64,000 bases of DNA from Sitta carolinensis (taxonomy: Eukaryota; Chordata; Aves; Passeriformes; Sittidae), in NCBI GenBank assembly GCA_032173965.1, contig CM063283.1, positions 80,850,743 to 80,914,742 of the forward strand. The letters run 5' to 3'. Below the pieces are notes generated by a model. It saw only the letters and a program-made list of their open reading frames with translations, was not told where the DNA came from and made no database searches. A program made the position numbers and the translations under genes. Positions within the stretch are counted from its first letter, which is position 1. Every line of letters begins with the position of its first letter. Shown piece after piece: positions 62,501 through 64,000 of the stretch.

Positions 62501-64000
62501 ACATTTTCTTTTGTACAAATTGTTTGGAAAATGTTGCTTTGAACTGGTCTTGAGGAGGCCCCTAAGGTGTTCTGGCTGCATGTGTGTCTTGTGTACAAAA
62601 CTGTTGATGTGGTACAAAAATTTGCAAAAGGATTGTCAGGAAAGCAGTCTAGTAGAAGCAGGCTGATAACCAAAATACCATTGAATATCTGAATACCATT
62701 TCTGAGATCAGTTCTTTAGGTCTCTTATATTCATTCTGGATGTTTGACCTTTTTCACTGTTCAGTTTTGTCACTCTTAGCTATATGCAAACAGGTTTGTC
62801 AATATAGAAACATGATGCTATTTCCCCCCAGCATATATATCCAAATAGTATACCTCAATTTCAAAAAGAATATTCCACTGAGAGCTTGTGTTCAGCTGAA
62901 ATCATCATCTTCTCATGTCTGCTGCTGAGAGGCTGATCTGAGCACTCCTTAATCCTCTTTAGTCATACCTTAGTTTAAAACACAGCAGAAACAGCATGTG
63001 CAAACCTTGCTGACTTGGCTTTAAGGAGACTGAGGACCGCTTTGCAACTCTGCCAGTGAGAGGAATCATGAGGAGAGTATGTTGTGACAAGACAGTGGCA
63101 AGCATTGAGGCACTGACTCTAGGTTCTAAGCTCTGCAACTAACATGGGGGTTTTGTTTGGTTTAGGGGCTTTTTTGCAATTAACAATCTGCAGTTAACTA
63201 AAACTCCATTTGGTTATGTTCGAAGCTGTTCAACTAAGTATATTTCTAGGTAATTCATACTGGTTTTCATGGTTGATATCTTACTGTCATTAGTAATTCT
63301 TCCTCTGTTTTTGTTGTCACAGAAGTTTTCTGAAGTTACATTTTCTTTCTAACTACATAACTGCTTATAAATCTCCAGAACAACACAAGGTTGCCAACAG
63401 GAGATCCCTTTGATGCTTGGCTATAAATGCCTGTTGAATTTAACAATTTGCCATATGTGGGCTGTTGTGATTTTCCTCATCTCCCCTTTGAAATTCTCAT
63501 TGGTCAGAATTATATGAAAGACAGAGCCAGATGTCTTACAGAAGTCCTCTATGTCACCACAATTACTTTGTCAGCCCAAATAATGACCCCATTTAAAGAG
63601 GCTGTGGAGGCTGGGAACAGCCTATATTTTCTAGAAGTGGCTAGAGCACTGCTATTTATATACCAGTCTGTTATTTTCTGATACTTTAATGACTGCAGAG
63701 ACTTCACCAGCCAATAGTTTCTTGGTATTCCTGGATATCTAGTTATAACTTTGATTCTCTCACTTGGTTTCATTTTTTAAAATAGCACTTCTTTTCCAGC
63801 TGTCACATTATTTTTTCTTTTTGGAACAGTCAGTACTAGGCTGGTAATGTTCTGATGTCTAGGGATACTCGAAGGCATGCCTGTTTCATTCTAATAATTG
63901 CTCATTCTGTTAAAAAACCCCTACATTAGTTCATATTAAATATACTTCAAAATGCAGCCCCATTTACAGCTTAACTTGGCCTTTAAAATAGGAACAGAAA
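59588..64000. other. Intergenic sequence, no gene seen
   Basis: AT-rich DNA with no recognisable exon on either strand. Small frames at 61451-61702 and 63427-63681 resemble no known family. In conserved vertebrate order TNFSF13B should follow ABHD13 in this direction, but I could not find an exon of it. Confidence 0.55.

Noticed and set aside
63427..63681. Considered as a TNFSF13B exon because of the expected gene order
   Set aside because: The 84-codon frame has no resemblance to the TNF ligand, its stalk or its membrane segment.
1..64000. CRISPR arrays, bacterial operons, phage or toxin systems
   Set aside because: No spaced direct repeats, ribosome-binding-site-led gene runs or prokaryotic genes; the window is vertebrate nuclear DNA.

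Overview
The window looks like part of a bird nuclear chromosome, most likely from a passerine. Three observations support this. There are several CR1 LINE 3' ends with the avian CR1 tail. There are two long-terminal-repeat copies of a GC-rich family that I recognise from songbird genomes. The only two protein-coding genes are LIG4 and ABHD13, head to head, as in other amniotes. The rest is AT-rich intergenic or intronic DNA with microsatellites and long homopolymers.

Layout. Positions 1-40,500 form a gene-poor stretch. It holds two opposite-facing copies of the passerine LTR family (1554-2428 plus, 15293-16343 minus), CR1 fragments (4547-4975, 24140-24395, 27141-27265, 38148-38412), an unrelated LTR with a TATA box and polyadenylation signal (about 30210-30935), a second possible LTR/leader segment (31370-32060), and pure repeats such as (ATTCT)13 and A49. 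By conserved vertebrate gene order the next gene on this side should be NALF1/FAM155A, but none of its exons is visible. LIG4 (DNA ligase IV, minus) occupies 41415-44150 in one coding exon. A CpG island at about 44390-45290 separates it from ABHD13 (plus; coding exon 50154-51167, long 3' UTR probably to about 55.3 kb) and looks like a shared bidirectional promoter. Downstream lie a decayed, minus-strand endogenous retrovirus (about 56500-58915) and an abutting CR1 (58916-59587). The remaining sequence to 64,000 shows no gene; TNFSF13B would be expected beyond it.

Main result. LIG4 is highly conserved but is split into three reading frames by three single-base losses. Each loss shortens a short homopolymer by one base (C4 to C3, A2 to A1, C3 to C2 on the coding strand). 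No other lesion is seen, and the catalytic motifs remain. Consensus error in the assembly is the simplest explanation; real loss of the ligase for non-homologous end joining is the alternative. ABHD13 next door is intact.

I found no undescribed multi-gene system. Second-tier observations are a 48-base near-perfect hairpin in ABHD13 intron 1, a possible 36-base cryptic or UTR exon, an unrecognised ORF downstream of LIG4, an exact 26-base duplication in an LTR, and several perfect hairpins.
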